From the NCBI GenBank assembly GCA_900471605.1, contig UCEY01000080.1, positions 1 through 32,298 on the forward strand: DNA of 32,298 nucleotides. The letters are read 5' to 3'. Position numbers and translations under genes: made by a program. Origin of the DNA: Hyphomicrobiales bacterium (GTDB lineage Bacteria > Pseudomonadota > Alphaproteobacteria > Rhizobiales > Rhizobiaceae). The notes beneath the pieces were generated by a model, which was not told where the DNA came from, did no database searches, and was given only the letters and a program-made list of their open reading frames with translations. Positions 1 to 8,407 of the stretch are shown here, piece after piece; within the stretch, counting starts at the first letter, position 1, and every line of letters begins with the position of its first letter.

Positions 1-1267
1 GGTGCGGCCGCGCACGACGGAGCAGGTCTCGGCAACGCTGCGGCTCTGCAACGAGTTCAAGGTGCCGGTCGTGCCGCAGGGCGGATTGACGGGTCTTGCC
101 GGGGGCGCACGGCCGATCGAAAATGGCGTGGCGTTGTCGCTCGACCGCATGAACGGCATCGAGGAAATCGATACGGTGATGGCGACGATGACGGTTCTGG
201 CGGGCACGCCGCTCAGCGTCATCCAGGCGAAGGCGGAAGAGGCCGGGCTGTTCTTCGGGCTGGATCTCGGCGCCCGCGATTCCTGCGTGATCGGCGGCAA
301 CCTTGCCACCAATGCCGGCGGTAACCGGGTGATCCGCTTCGGCATGGCGCGCGAACATGTGCTCGGCCTCGAAGTGGTGCTGCCGGACGGCACGATCGTC
401 ACGTCGCTGAACAAGATGCTGAAGAACAATGCCGGCTACGACCTGAAACAGCTTTTCATCGGCTCGGAAGGCACGCTCGGGGTCATCACCCGCGCCGTGC
501 TGCGACTGCAGGCCAAACCCGCGGAGCTTGCCAGCGCCTTCTGCGGCTGCCCGGATTTCCCCTCGCTTCTGGAGCTCCTGAAGAGCGCCCGCCAAAACAT
601 GGGATCGGCGCTGACTTCCTTCGAGGTGATGTGGCCGAGCTTCTACGATTTCATGACCGGCAAGCTCCCTGACCTGCGCCGCGCCTTCAAGCAGCCGCAC
701 GGGATCTATGTGCTGATCGAAACCGGCGGGCGCAATGCCGAAGAGAACCGGCCGCTGCTGGAGCAGGTGCTGTCCGATGCGCTGGAAGCCGGCTGGGTTT
801 CGGATGCGGTCCTGCCGTCCTCCGAGCGCGAGACGAAGGACCTCTGGGCGGTGCGCGAAAGCGTCTCGGAATACGGCAAGCTGATGGGGCCGCTGACCGC
901 CTTCGACGTCGGCCTTCCGACCAGCGCCGCCGGCCGGGTGGTGGACGAGATCGAGGCCGCGATGAAAGCCCGCTGGCCGGATGCGATCGCGCTGAGCTAC
1001 GGCCATATCGGCGACAGCAACCTGCATCTCGTCTGCAACATCCCGTCCGCCGGCAATGACCAGCCGCACAAGGAGATCACCGAACTGGTGTTCGGGTCGA
1101 TCGCGCGGGAAGGCGGCACGATTTCCGCCGAACACGGGATCGGCCTCCTGAAGAAGCCGTATCTCAAGCTGTCGCGCACGCCGGAGGAACTGGCGCTGAT
1201 GGCGCGCATCAAGCTGGCGCTCGACCCGAACAACATTCTGAACACCGGCAAGGTGCTTTCGGTCTGA
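1..1267 (+). CDS. FAD-linked 2-hydroxyacid dehydrogenase, GlcD/D2HGDH type (5' truncated)
   Basis: This is the C-terminal 421 residues of an FAD-binding oxidoreductase. The family usually has about 460-480 residues, so roughly 45-55 N-terminal residues lie outside the window, and the first in-frame codon here (GTG at 2) is not a real start. Visible FAD-domain (PCMH/VAO fold) motifs are GGLTGLAGGA near residue 28, IGGNLATNAGG near 97 and a FIGSEGTLGVITRA segment near 152. The C-terminal domain carries YGHIGDSNLHL and the EHGIGLLKK motif, whose histidines bind metal or substrate in this family. Members oxidise D-lactate, glycolate or D-2-hydroxyglutarate in the cytosol or at the membrane, passing electrons to quinone or another acceptor. 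Which substrate applies cannot be told from sequence alone. It sits directly upstream of a FadR-type regulator, probably in one transcript. A role in handling lactate made from rhamnose is only an inference from its position. Confidence 0.85.
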   Translation, partial: VRPRTTEQVSATLRLCNEFKVPVVPQGGLTGLAGGARPIENGVALSLDRMNGIEEIDTVMATMTVLAGTPLSVIQAKAEEAGLFFGLDLGARDSCVIGGNLATNAGGNRVIRFGMAREHVLGLEVVLPDGTIVTSLNKMLKNNAGYDLKQLFIGSEGTLGVITRAVLRLQAKPAELASAFCGCPDFPSLLELLKSARQNMGSALTSFEVMWPSFYDFMTGKLPDLRRAFKQPHGIYVLIETGGRNAEENRPLLEQVLSDALEAGWVSDAVLPSSERETKDLWAVRESVSEYGKLMGPLTAFDVGLPTSAAGRVVDEIEAAMKARWPDAIALSYGHIGDSNLHLVCNIPSAGNDQPHKEITELVFGSIAREGGTISAEHGIGLLKKPYLKLSRTPEELALMARIKLALDPNNILNTGKVLSV

Positions 1268-1285
1268 GCGGGACAGGAGATGCCG

Positions 1286-2056
1286 GTGGATCGACATTTT
1301 CAGCCCGTCAAGGTTCTGCTCCCGAGCGAAGAGGTGGCGCGCCGGCTGGCGGATGCCGTCCGGGCGGGATTTTTCCGGCTCGGCTCCCGGCTTCCTTCCG
1401 AACGCAGCATTGCCGAGCAGATGCAGGTGAGCCGCCCGACCGTTCGCGAGGCGGTGAAGCTGCTGGTCGAGGCGAACATCCTTACCGTCAGGCCGGGCGC
1501 CGGCGGCGGCACGTTCGTCAGCAGCGAGATCGTGCCGCTCGACCTGATCGTGCCGAAGCCGGACATGCGGCCCGGCGATATCGACGAGGCGATCGAAGTG
1601 CGCCGGCTGATCCTGCCCTGGGTGGCGCAGATCGCTGCGCAATATGCCGAGGATGCGGATTTCGACCGGATGCGGGAGGCGATCCGGTTCGGCCGCGATG
1701 CGCTGCCGCCGCCGGAGGTCACCAGGAGCAGCCCCGAGCACATCAGTTCGATCATCATCGCCTCGATGCGTTTCGATCTTGCCCTGGCGCAGGCGACCCG
1801 CAACGGCCTCGTCCTGGAACTGATGGAACTGCTGCTGCAATGGGTAGAGCCGATGCGGCACCGGACCCTGCACACACGGGCGGATCTTGCGCTGTCACTC
1901 GAACTGATCGAGATCATGCTGCAGGCGATCGAATCCGGAGATCCGGGCCGGATCGCCGCGATCACCGAACGGCGGCTCGGCATTCTGGAAAATGCCCTGG
2001 AGGAACAGACGGGACGGCGGCTGCGGCGCAATCGGCGGCCAGCGACCGGAGGCTGA
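1286..2056 (+). CDS. GntR-family transcriptional regulator, FadR subfamily
   Basis: A 256-residue regulator with an N-terminal winged helix-turn-helix (LPSERSIAEQMQVSRPTVREA, roughly residues 34-54) and a C-terminal all-helical FCD ligand-binding domain (roughly 90-245). FCD domains often bind carboxylic acids with a metal, which fits the dehydrogenase just upstream. I chose GTG at 1286 because the Shine-Dalgarno sequence AGGAG (1275-1279) lies 6 nt before it. The in-frame ATG at 1280 directly abuts that sequence with no spacing, but would add only two residues. The gene follows the dehydrogenase stop by 18 nt, so the two are probably co-transcribed. It ends at TGA 2054-2056, immediately next to the stop codon of convergent rhaK. 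Its effector and operator are unknown. Confidence 0.88.
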   Translation: MDRHFQPVKVLLPSEEVARRLADAVRAGFFRLGSRLPSERSIAEQMQVSRPTVREAVKLLVEANILTVRPGAGGGTFVSSEIVPLDLIVPKPDMRPGDIDEAIEVRRLILPWVAQIAAQYAEDADFDRMREAIRFGRDALPPPEVTRSSPEHISSIIIASMRFDLALAQATRNGLVLELMELLLQWVEPMRHRTLHTRADLALSLELIEIMLQAIESGDPGRIAAITERRLGILENALEEQTGRRLRRNRRPATGG

Positions 2057-3433
2057 TCAGGCGCCCAGGCTTTCGTGCCAGGCGGCGCGATAAGCCCCGA
2101 CCGTCCAGGAGGGCGTCGGGACGGCGCGGCCCGGCTTGGTTTTTGGCACGATGCCCGCCAGAAGTGCTGCGCCCTGGCTGGTACCGGTCGAGCCTGGAAG
2201 CGCCATGACCTGGCGGCCGAGCAGCGCGGTCAGCGCCTGCAGATAGGCCGGGTTGGCGGAAAAGGGGCCTTCGACAAGAACCGGTCCTTTCGCCCCGATA
2301 AGGTCGAGGCAGGTCTCCGTCATCAGCGCGAGGTAAAGGCAGGCGGCGGCCCAGCGCTGATCGGTCGAGGCGTCGGTGTCGTTGATCCATTGCCGCCCGC
2401 GGCCGGGGAAAGGGCCGGAACCACCCGCAATGTTCGGCAGAAGCATCAGGCGTCTGGCGATGACATCCGGCATGGCCGCCAGCGCCGCTTCCGGCGACAG
2501 CGGGCCGAGTTCCGCCGTCAGCATCTCGAATTCGCGGCCGCCCATGAAGCGGCTCGAGGGGACGGCGCGCCCATAGGCATCGACGTTGGCGAGGGCATCC
2601 CGCCGCGGGTCGAGATGATCTAGATCGCCGCCGACCGCGAAGTTGATGACCCACGTGCCAGTGGAGACGACCGAAAACGGCGGCTCGCGCCCCACCAAAT
2701 GCGGCAGCAGCGAGGCGTTGGAATCGTGGATGCCGCAATGGACCGGGACCGGGCGGCCTGCAAGGCCGATCCGCGATGCGATTTCCGGCAACAGGAGGCC
2801 GAGCGTGTCGAAGGCCGAACGCACCGGTGCCATCCGGTCGGGGATGCCGAGCGCATCGACCAGTGATGAATAGGTCCCTTCACGTGGCCGCCAGAGATCC
2901 GTGTGGCAGCCGAGCGAGGTGACTTCGTTCACCGCCACGCCGGTCAGCCGGAACGCCCAGTATTGCGGGTAGGTGAGGATGGCTCGGACGCGGCCAAAGG
3001 CCTCGGGAAACGCTGTCTTTTGGTAATGAAGCTGCGCGCCGACATTCAGGCCACCGGACAGGGACGGCGAGAAGGTTTCCGAAAAGGGCGGGCGGATCGT
3101 TTGATAGGCTCTGCGGATGTCTTCCGGATATTCGTGCTCGTAGTCGAGCACCGGCAGGGCCAGTCCGCCCTCGGCATCGAGAAGCGCTGCCGATGCGCCG
3201 TGGGTCGTGATCGAGATCGCATCGAAGCCGGGATGTGCGGCAAAGGCTGACAATGCTTCGAGCACGAAAGCCCACAAGGCTTCGATATCGTAGTGCGGGT
3301 AAGGCGGGCCGGGCAGAACGCGGTTCGGCGTGCGCTTTTCGGCGATTTCCTCGCCGGTCGTGCAGTCCAGAATCACGACCTTGGCGTTGGTCTTGCCGAT
3401 ATCGAGGACGGCGATCTTCTGCGGTGCGCTCAT
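2057..3433 (-). CDS. rhaK: L-rhamnulose kinase-type FGGY carbohydrate kinase
   Basis: A 458-residue FGGY-family sugar kinase. The N-terminal phosphate-binding motif AVLDIGKTNAKV is clear, a mid-protein STGTWVINFA segment marks the second ATPase-fold domain, and a C-terminal GSTGTSQGAALLAG segment closes the nucleotide site. In R. leguminosarum the kinase at the end of the rhaRSTPQUK operon is needed for rhamnose growth and for transport activity (established for that species). Here it is the last gene of the same order, overlapping rhaU by 4 nt (ATGA), which indicates translational coupling. The start at 3433 is chosen because of that overlap. An upstream in-frame extension to 3520 would run through the end of rhaU and looks unlike the family. 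The expected reaction is ATP-dependent phosphorylation of L-rhamnulose to L-rhamnulose-1-phosphate in the cytosol. Confidence 0.93.
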   Translation of the reverse strand: MSAPQKIAVLDIGKTNAKVVILDCTTGEEIAEKRTPNRVLPGPPYPHYDIEALWAFVLEALSAFAAHPGFDAISITTHGASAALLDAEGGLALPVLDYEHEYPEDIRRAYQTIRPPFSETFSPSLSGGLNVGAQLHYQKTAFPEAFGRVRAILTYPQYWAFRLTGVAVNEVTSLGCHTDLWRPREGTYSSLVDALGIPDRMAPVRSAFDTLGLLLPEIASRIGLAGRPVPVHCGIHDSNASLLPHLVGREPPFSVVSTGTWVINFAVGGDLDHLDPRRDALANVDAYGRAVPSSRFMGGREFEMLTAELGPLSPEAALAAMPDVIARRLMLLPNIAGGSGPFPGRGRQWINDTDASTDQRWAAACLYLALMTETCLDLIGAKGPVLVEGPFSANPAYLQALTALLGRQVMALPGSTGTSQGAALLAGIVPKTKPGRAVPTPSWTVGAYRAAWHESLGA

Positions 3434-3750
3434 GGCAGGTGGAAAACCGTCACCAGATCGCTCTGGACAGGCGAATTGTCCGGATTGGTTTCCATGATGT
3501 CGGCCATATGCGCCCACCACTTCTTCATCACCGGGTGGTCCGGCAGGCTCGCCATCGTGTGGTCCGCCGGCCGGCTCAGCACGCCGAACAGCGTGTTGGT
3601 CTCGCGGTCGAGGTGGATGGAATAGTCGCTGGCGCCAGCCTCACGCAAGAGATCGACAAGCTCCGGCCAGATCTCGTCATGGCGCTTGCGGTATTCCGCT
3701 TCCATGCCCGGATGAAGCTTCATCTTGAAGGCGTGTTTCTGAAGGCTCAT
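3430..3750 (-). CDS. rhaU: L-rhamnose mutarotase
   Basis: A 106-residue protein, the usual size of the RhaM/RhaU (YiiL) mutarotase family. It interconverts the alpha and beta anomers of L-rhamnose so that the isomerase is fed efficiently. The sequence has the family hallmarks: an N-terminal beta strand (HAFKMKLHPG), the EYRKRHDEIWPEL helix with Tyr20 and His24 as likely catalytic residues, the SIHLDRETNTLFGVL strands and the MKKWWAHMADIM segment with a Trp pair at 78-79. It overlaps rhaQ by one nucleotide upstream and rhaK by four downstream, so it is tightly embedded in the transport/catabolism operon. Confidence 0.94.
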   Translation of the reverse strand: MSLQKHAFKMKLHPGMEAEYRKRHDEIWPELVDLLREAGASDYSIHLDRETNTLFGVLSRPADHTMASLPDHPVMKKWWAHMADIMETNPDNSPVQSDLVTVFHLP

Positions 3751-4748
3751 CAGCTCATTTCCTTGATGCGGCGGGCGATGATCGGGATTGCGATGGTGAC
3801 GATCAGCAGCAGGCCGACGAAGATCGACATGACGATGCCGGGCACGTTGAGCAGCCCTAATCCGAAGGTGACGAGGCCCATCACGAAGGCGGCGATGACG
3901 ACACCGGCGATGGTGCCCGCGCCGCCGAGGATCGAGACGCCGCCGAGGACGACCATGGTAACGACTTCCAGCTCCCAGCCTTGCGCGATCGAAGGCCGGG
4001 TCGAGCCGAGGCGGGAGGTGAGGCAGACGGAGGCGACGCCCGCCATCAGCCCGGTCAGCAGGAAGAGGACGAATTTCACGCGCTCCACCGGAATGCCGGA
4101 AAAGCGGGCGGCGAATTCGTTGTTGCCGATCACATAAACCTGCCGGCCGAAATTCGTGGCGTGCAGGAGGATGCCGAAGGCTGCGGCAAGGGCGATGAAC
4201 AGCACGAACTCGAAGGAAAACACCCAGGCCACATAACCCTGGCCGAAATAGGCGAAGCTTGCCGGATATTTGCCATAGGCCTGGTCGCCGAGAACGATAT
4301 AGGAAATGCCGCGGAAGAGGCTCATCGTGCCGATGGTCACGACGATCGACGGCAGTTTGAGGCCGGCGACGAGCAGGCCGTTAAACGCGCCACAGACGAG
4401 GCCGGTGCCGATGCCGATCGCCACGAGACTCGGCGTGCCGATGCCGGCCTGGGCCGCAGCCCCCATGGCGGTCGAGGCAAGCGCGATGATGGCGGCGACC
4501 GACAGGTCGATCTCGCCGGCGATGACGAGCAGCGCCATGGCAAAGGCGATCATCGCCTTTTCGGTGAAGTTGAAGGTGGCGTCGGAAAGATTCCAGGCGT
4601 TCAGAAAGTAAGGCGAAGCTAACGAATTGAAGACGAAGATCAGCACCGCCACGCCGAAGAGCAGGACTTCCCAGCTTGCCAGGAGGCGTGAGGTTCTGCT
4701 GCCGAGGCGGTCGGGGATGATCCGTTTTGACGATGCGGCGTCGCTCAT
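3750..4748 (-). CDS. rhaQ: Rhamnose ABC transporter permease RhaQ
   Basis: A 332-residue inner-membrane permease of the ribose/xylose type (BPD_transp_2, RbsC-like). Long hydrophobic segments occupy most of the protein, from VLLFGVAVLIFVF near residue 30 to the C-terminal IFVGLLLIVTIAIPIIA. The GWELEVVTMVVLGGVSILGG stretch is the conserved cytoplasmic coupling region that contacts the ATPase in this family. It overlaps rhaP by 4 nt and rhaU by 1 nt. A GGAGG ribosome-binding site lies 7 nt before the ATG at 4748. It is expected to form the heterodimeric channel with RhaP. Assignment as Q rather than P follows the R. leguminosarum order rhaR-S-T-P-Q-U-K. Confidence 0.92.
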   Translation of the reverse strand: MSDAASSKRIIPDRLGSRTSRLLASWEVLLFGVAVLIFVFNSLASPYFLNAWNLSDATFNFTEKAMIAFAMALLVIAGEIDLSVAAIIALASTAMGAAAQAGIGTPSLVAIGIGTGLVCGAFNGLLVAGLKLPSIVVTIGTMSLFRGISYIVLGDQAYGKYPASFAYFGQGYVAWVFSFEFVLFIALAAAFGILLHATNFGRQVYVIGNNEFAARFSGIPVERVKFVLFLLTGLMAGVASVCLTSRLGSTRPSIAQGWELEVVTMVVLGGVSILGGAGTIAGVVIAAFVMGLVTFGLGLLNVPGIVMSIFVGLLLIVTIAIPIIARRIKEMS

Positions 4749-5734
4749 GCGGAGACCTCCTTTGCACCCCGGTCACGCAGGATGATGCGGCCGGCCTTGC
4801 GTTCGGCGCGGGCGTTGAAGACGACGGCGAGCACGATGACGATGCCGGAGATCGCCATCTGCGCGAAGGGCGAAATGCCGATCACTGGCAGGGCGTTCTT
4901 GATGACGCCGAGGAAAAGCGCGCCGAGCACGGCGCCGGCGACCGAGCCGATGCCGCCGGCGATCGAGATGCCGCCGATGACGCAGGCGGCCACCGTATCG
5001 AGTTCGAAGCCTGCGGCAATGTCCACATAGGCGACCGCATAACGCGACACCCAGAGATAACCGGAGAGACCGGCGAGCGCGCCCGACACCACGAAGGCGA
5101 TGAATTTCGTCCAGCCGATATCGATGCCGGCATAGACCGCCGCCGTCGGGTTGCCGCCGGAGGCATAGGCCGCGCGGCCGAAGGGCAGCCGGGTCAGTAC
5201 GAACCAGGCGCCGAGCACGATGAGAAGCGCGATCCAGGAGAGGATCGGCAGGCCGAGCACGGGCAGGCGCGGCACATTGAGGAAGGTGGCCCCCATCTGA
5301 TGGGCGTTCACCCAGCCGCCGCCCGACAGCACGAAGGCCATGCCGCGATAGATGGTGAGCGTCCCGAGCGTCACGACGATCGGCGGTATCCGCAGCGCCC
5401 AGACGAGGTAGCCGTTGATCGCGCCGAGAAAGGCGCCGATGCCGATCGCCATGACGATGAGCAGGGCGAGCGGCAGGCCGGGATAGGCGGCATTGGTCAT
5501 GGCGACCGCCATGCCGGTGAAGGCAAGGTTGGCGGCGACCGAGAGATCGATCGACTTGGTGAGGATCACCGTCATCTGGCCGAGCGCAAGGATGATCAGG
5601 ATCGAGGTGTCATTGAAGATGTTGGCGAGGTTGCCGGGCGCCGCGAAGCCCTGCGCGCGGGTGGAGAAGCCGGCGATCATGATCGCGATGATGACGGTGA
5701 GCAGGATTTCGCGGTTTTTCAGGAGGCGGTTCAT
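4745..5734 (-). CDS. rhaP: Rhamnose ABC transporter permease RhaP
   Basis: A 329-residue permease of the same RbsC-like family as its downstream neighbour. About eight to ten hydrophobic segments are visible (for example ILLTVIIAIMIAGF near the N-terminus and ISGIVIVLAVVF at the C-terminus). The GFELDTVAACVIGGISIAGG segment is the coupling loop typical of sugar ABC permeases. It begins 10 nt after the rhaT stop, with a GAGGAG ribosome-binding site overlapping that intergenic space, and its end overlaps rhaQ by 4 nt. Together with RhaQ it should form the membrane channel for L-rhamnose. Confidence 0.92.
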   Translation of the reverse strand: MNRLLKNREILLTVIIAIMIAGFSTRAQGFAAPGNLANIFNDTSILIILALGQMTVILTKSIDLSVAANLAFTGMAVAMTNAAYPGLPLALLIVMAIGIGAFLGAINGYLVWALRIPPIVVTLGTLTIYRGMAFVLSGGGWVNAHQMGATFLNVPRLPVLGLPILSWIALLIVLGAWFVLTRLPFGRAAYASGGNPTAAVYAGIDIGWTKFIAFVVSGALAGLSGYLWVSRYAVAYVDIAAGFELDTVAACVIGGISIAGGIGSVAGAVLGALFLGVIKNALPVIGISPFAQMAISGIVIVLAVVFNARAERKAGRIILRDRGAKEVSA

Positions 5735-5744
5735 GGGGTTCTCC

Positions 5745-7292
5745 TCACTGGTTGCCGGTCGCGGCGCGGACCAGCGCTTCGGCGCTCAGGGCGTCCCGCT
5801 CGAACATGCCGGCGGCGAGGCCCTCGCGCATCACCATCACCCGGTCGGACATGCCGAGGATTTCTGGAAGCTCCGAGGACACCATGATGATCGACAGGCC
5901 TTCGGCTGCGAGTTCGCTGATGAAGGCGTGCACCGCGGCCTTGGAGCCGATGTCGATGCCCTTGGTCGGTTCGTCGAGAATGATCACCTTCGGCTGCGTC
6001 GCCAGCCACTTGCCGATGACGACCTTCTGCTGGTTGCCGCCGGACAGCGTGCCGACCGGCACGGAAAGGGCGGCGGCGCGCAGGTCCAGCCTCTCGGCAT
6101 ATTTGCGGGCGAGCGAGAGTTCGTTGGCGGCTTTCAGGAAGCCGGCCCGGGACGTCTTGCCGAGCGACGGCAGCGACATGTTCTGGAAGATCGGCATCGG
6201 CAGCGCCAGTCCGTGACGGCCGCGTTCCTCCGGCACGTAGACAATGCCGGCACGGATCGCATCGCCCGAGAAGCGCAGGTCGAGGGGGGTACCGTCCAGC
6301 ACGAGCCGGCCGGACGAGGGCCGCGTCATGCCGAACAGCGACTGGCAGAGTTCCGAGCGACCGGCGCCGATCAGGCCATAGAGGCCAAGGATTTCGCCGC
6401 GGCGAAGCTCGAAGGAAATGTCGCGGAATTCGGTCGGGTGGCAGTAGTTCTCGACGCGCAATACCGGGGCGCCGATCTTGACCTCGACCTTGGGGAAAAC
6501 GTCCTTGACGTCGCGGCCGACCATCAGCCGGACGATCTCGTCCTGCGGCGTCTCCTTCAGCCGGCCGTGGCCGACGGCGCGGCCATCGCGGAAAACAACG
6601 AAGTTTTCGGCGATCTCGTAGACCTCGTCGAACTTGTGGCTGATGAAGAGGATCGCCTTGCCTTGCCGCTTCAGGCCCTCGACGATGCGGAAGAGGTCGT
6701 CGATCTCCTTGCGGGAGAGGGCGGCGGTGGGCTCGTCCATGATGACGATGCGTGCTTCGACGGAGAGCGCCCGGGCGATCGCCACCAGATGGCGCTGGGC
6801 TATCGAGAGGTCGCGGAGGCGGATGGTCGGGTCGATCTCGCTTTCGAGCTGAAGCATCAGCGCCTTGGCGCCGGAATTGATCTGCCGCCAGTCGATCGTG
6901 CCGAAGCGGGTGCGGGGCGCATGCCCGAGAAAGATGTTTTCCGCGACGCTCAGTTCGTCGAAGAGTACCGTTTCCTGATGGATGGCGGTGACGCCGGCGT
7001 CGATCGCGGCCTGCGCGCTCGAAAACGTGGTGGGCACTCCGTCGATCAGGATCTCGCCCTCGTTGGGGCGGTAGATGCCGGTCAGGATCTTGACCAGCGT
7101 CGACTTGCCGGCGCCGTTTTCGCCAATGAGCGCCGTCACCTGGCCCGGATAGAGCTTGATGCTGACGCCATCGAGGGCTTTGACGCCCGGAAAGATCTGG
7201 CTGATGCCGCGCATTTCCAGGATCGGCGTTTCCGCGGCAAGCGGGGGCACTTCGGGTCTCTGGTCGGCCGTGGGTGCGACAGCGTTCATCAT
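5745..7292 (-). CDS. rhaT: Rhamnose ABC transporter ATP-binding protein
   Basis: A 515-residue tandem-domain ATPase of the RbsA/XylG sugar importer class. The first nucleotide-binding domain has a perfect Walker A motif (GENGAGKS, residues 57-64), a divergent signature (LSIAQRHLVAIA) and Walker B IVIMDEPTAAL. The second domain has a degenerate P-loop (GLIGAGRSE), an intact LSGGNQQK signature and Walker B VIILDEPTKGID. This asymmetry is normal for the family, where only one site hydrolyses ATP well. Two ATG codons in a row (7292 and 7289) could each serve as start, and neither has a strong ribosome-binding site. A stem-loop followed by five T residues lies between rhaS and this gene and may lower its expression relative to the binding protein. 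In R. leguminosarum this gene is called rhaT, which is unrelated to the E. coli RhaT symporter. Confidence 0.93.
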   Translation of the reverse strand: MMNAVAPTADQRPEVPPLAAETPILEMRGISQIFPGVKALDGVSIKLYPGQVTALIGENGAGKSTLVKILTGIYRPNEGEILIDGVPTTFSSAQAAIDAGVTAIHQETVLFDELSVAENIFLGHAPRTRFGTIDWRQINSGAKALMLQLESEIDPTIRLRDLSIAQRHLVAIARALSVEARIVIMDEPTAALSRKEIDDLFRIVEGLKRQGKAILFISHKFDEVYEIAENFVVFRDGRAVGHGRLKETPQDEIVRLMVGRDVKDVFPKVEVKIGAPVLRVENYCHPTEFRDISFELRRGEILGLYGLIGAGRSELCQSLFGMTRPSSGRLVLDGTPLDLRFSGDAIRAGIVYVPEERGRHGLALPMPIFQNMSLPSLGKTSRAGFLKAANELSLARKYAERLDLRAAALSVPVGTLSGGNQQKVVIGKWLATQPKVIILDEPTKGIDIGSKAAVHAFISELAAEGLSIIMVSSELPEILGMSDRVMVMREGLAAGMFERDALSAEALVRAATGNQ

Positions 7293-7312
7293 AAGTCAGC
7301 CAGTAAAATCGG

Positions 7313-7346
7313 AAAAAGAGGTCCGGCGGTCATTCGCGGCCGCCGG
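7313..7346 (-). terminator. Stem-loop with T-run between rhaS and rhaT (probable attenuator)
   Basis: Read on the minus strand, CCGGCGG (7346-7340) and CCGCCGG (7329-7323) form a perfect 7-bp GC stem with a 10-nt loop, followed after five bases by TTTTT (7317-7313). This resembles a weak intrinsic terminator. It sits between the binding-protein gene and the ATPase gene of one operon, a common place for partial termination or 3'-end protection that keeps the binding protein in excess. Confidence 0.6.
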
Positions 7347-7363
7347 CAGGAGTAGTTCAAAGA

Positions 7364-8359
7364 TCAGAAGATCTTGGAGAACTCGTCGATGTTCTTGGCA
7401 TTATAGACGAACGGGTCGGCCATCGCGGCTTCGCCATTGTCGCCGACCTTGATCGAGCCCATGCGGCCGGCCTTGATGGCGGAGCCGGGCTTGGCGTCGG
7501 TATCGCCCTTGACCAGGTGATAGGCGATCTGGGTCGCGGAATAACCGAGGTCGATCGGATTCCAGATGGCGAATTCCTTGGTCGCGCCGGACTTGATGGC
7601 GCCGGCCATTTCAGACGGCAGGCCAAGGCCGGTCACATAGACCTTGCCGATCATGCCTGCATCCTTGACGGCCTGCGAAGCGGCGAGCACGCCGACCGTG
7701 GTCGGGGCGACGATGACCTTGACGTTCGGCTGCGACTTCAGCAACCCTTGAGCTTCGCGATAGGACTTGTCGGCGAGGTCGTCACCATAAACGGTGGTGG
7801 CGAGGTTGAGGCCGGGGAAGTCCTTGAGCTGCTTCTTCATTTCGGCGATCCAGGTGTTCTGGTTCGTCGAAGTGGTGGTGGCGGACAGGATGGCGAAATC
7901 GCCCTTGCCGCCGTCGAGATGATCCTTGGCGAGCGTCAGGCACATCTTGCCGATCAGCTCGTTGGAAGACGGGTTCAGGTGCATGATGCGGCCTTCCTTG
8001 GCCACGGCCGAATCCCAGGAGATCACCTTGATGCCGCGCTGTGCGGCTTTCTTCAGGGCGGGGATGACGGCATCCGGATCGTTGGCGGAGATGGCGATCG
8101 CATCCACGCCTTGGGCGATCAGCGAGTTGATCACTTCGATCTGGCCTTCGGCCGTCGTGGAGGTCGGGCCGGTATAGATGACCTGGACGCCGCCGAGTTC
8201 CTTGGCGGCTTCCTGGGCGCCCTTATTGGCCGCTTCGAAGAAGCCGTTGCCAAGCGATTTGACGACGAGCGCGATCTTCACGTCGGCGGCGCTTGCCGCC
8301 GTTGTCATTGCGGCGAAGGCGAGCGCCACGCCGATGGCGAGTTTCTTTGCAAGTTTCAT
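7364..8359 (-). CDS. rhaS: Rhamnose ABC transporter periplasmic substrate-binding protein
   Basis: A 331-residue periplasmic binding protein of the ribose-binding type (Peripla_BP_4). It begins with a clear signal peptide: a basic start (MKLAKK), a hydrophobic core and an ASA-A cleavage site near residues 22-25. The mature part opens with VKIALVVKSLGNGFFEAANKG, typical of the family, and contains GVDAIAISANDPDAV and VKVIVAPTTVGVLAA. It delivers L-rhamnose to RhaPQT. GGGAGGACC lies just before the ATG at 8359. The gene is second in the operon after rhaR, with a 48-nt gap, and is followed by a stem-loop. It should not be confused with the E. coli AraC-type activator of the same name. Confidence 0.94.
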   Translation of the reverse strand: MKLAKKLAIGVALAFAAMTTAASAADVKIALVVKSLGNGFFEAANKGAQEAAKELGGVQVIYTGPTSTTAEGQIEVINSLIAQGVDAIAISANDPDAVIPALKKAAQRGIKVISWDSAVAKEGRIMHLNPSSNELIGKMCLTLAKDHLDGGKGDFAILSATTTSTNQNTWIAEMKKQLKDFPGLNLATTVYGDDLADKSYREAQGLLKSQPNVKVIVAPTTVGVLAASQAVKDAGMIGKVYVTGLGLPSEMAGAIKSGATKEFAIWNPIDLGYSATQIAYHLVKGDTDAKPGSAIKAGRMGSIKVGDNGEAAMADPFVYNAKNIDEFSKIF

Positions 8360-8407
8360 GTTGGTCCTCCCGGTTGATAGTTCGATCTTCCTCCCGCCGG
8401 TCGCTCC

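Noticed and set aside
3434..3520. N-terminal extension of RhaK by 29 residues
   Set aside because: It lies entirely within the rhaU coding sequence and does not resemble FGGY kinases. The ATGA overlap start at 3433 fits the operon style.
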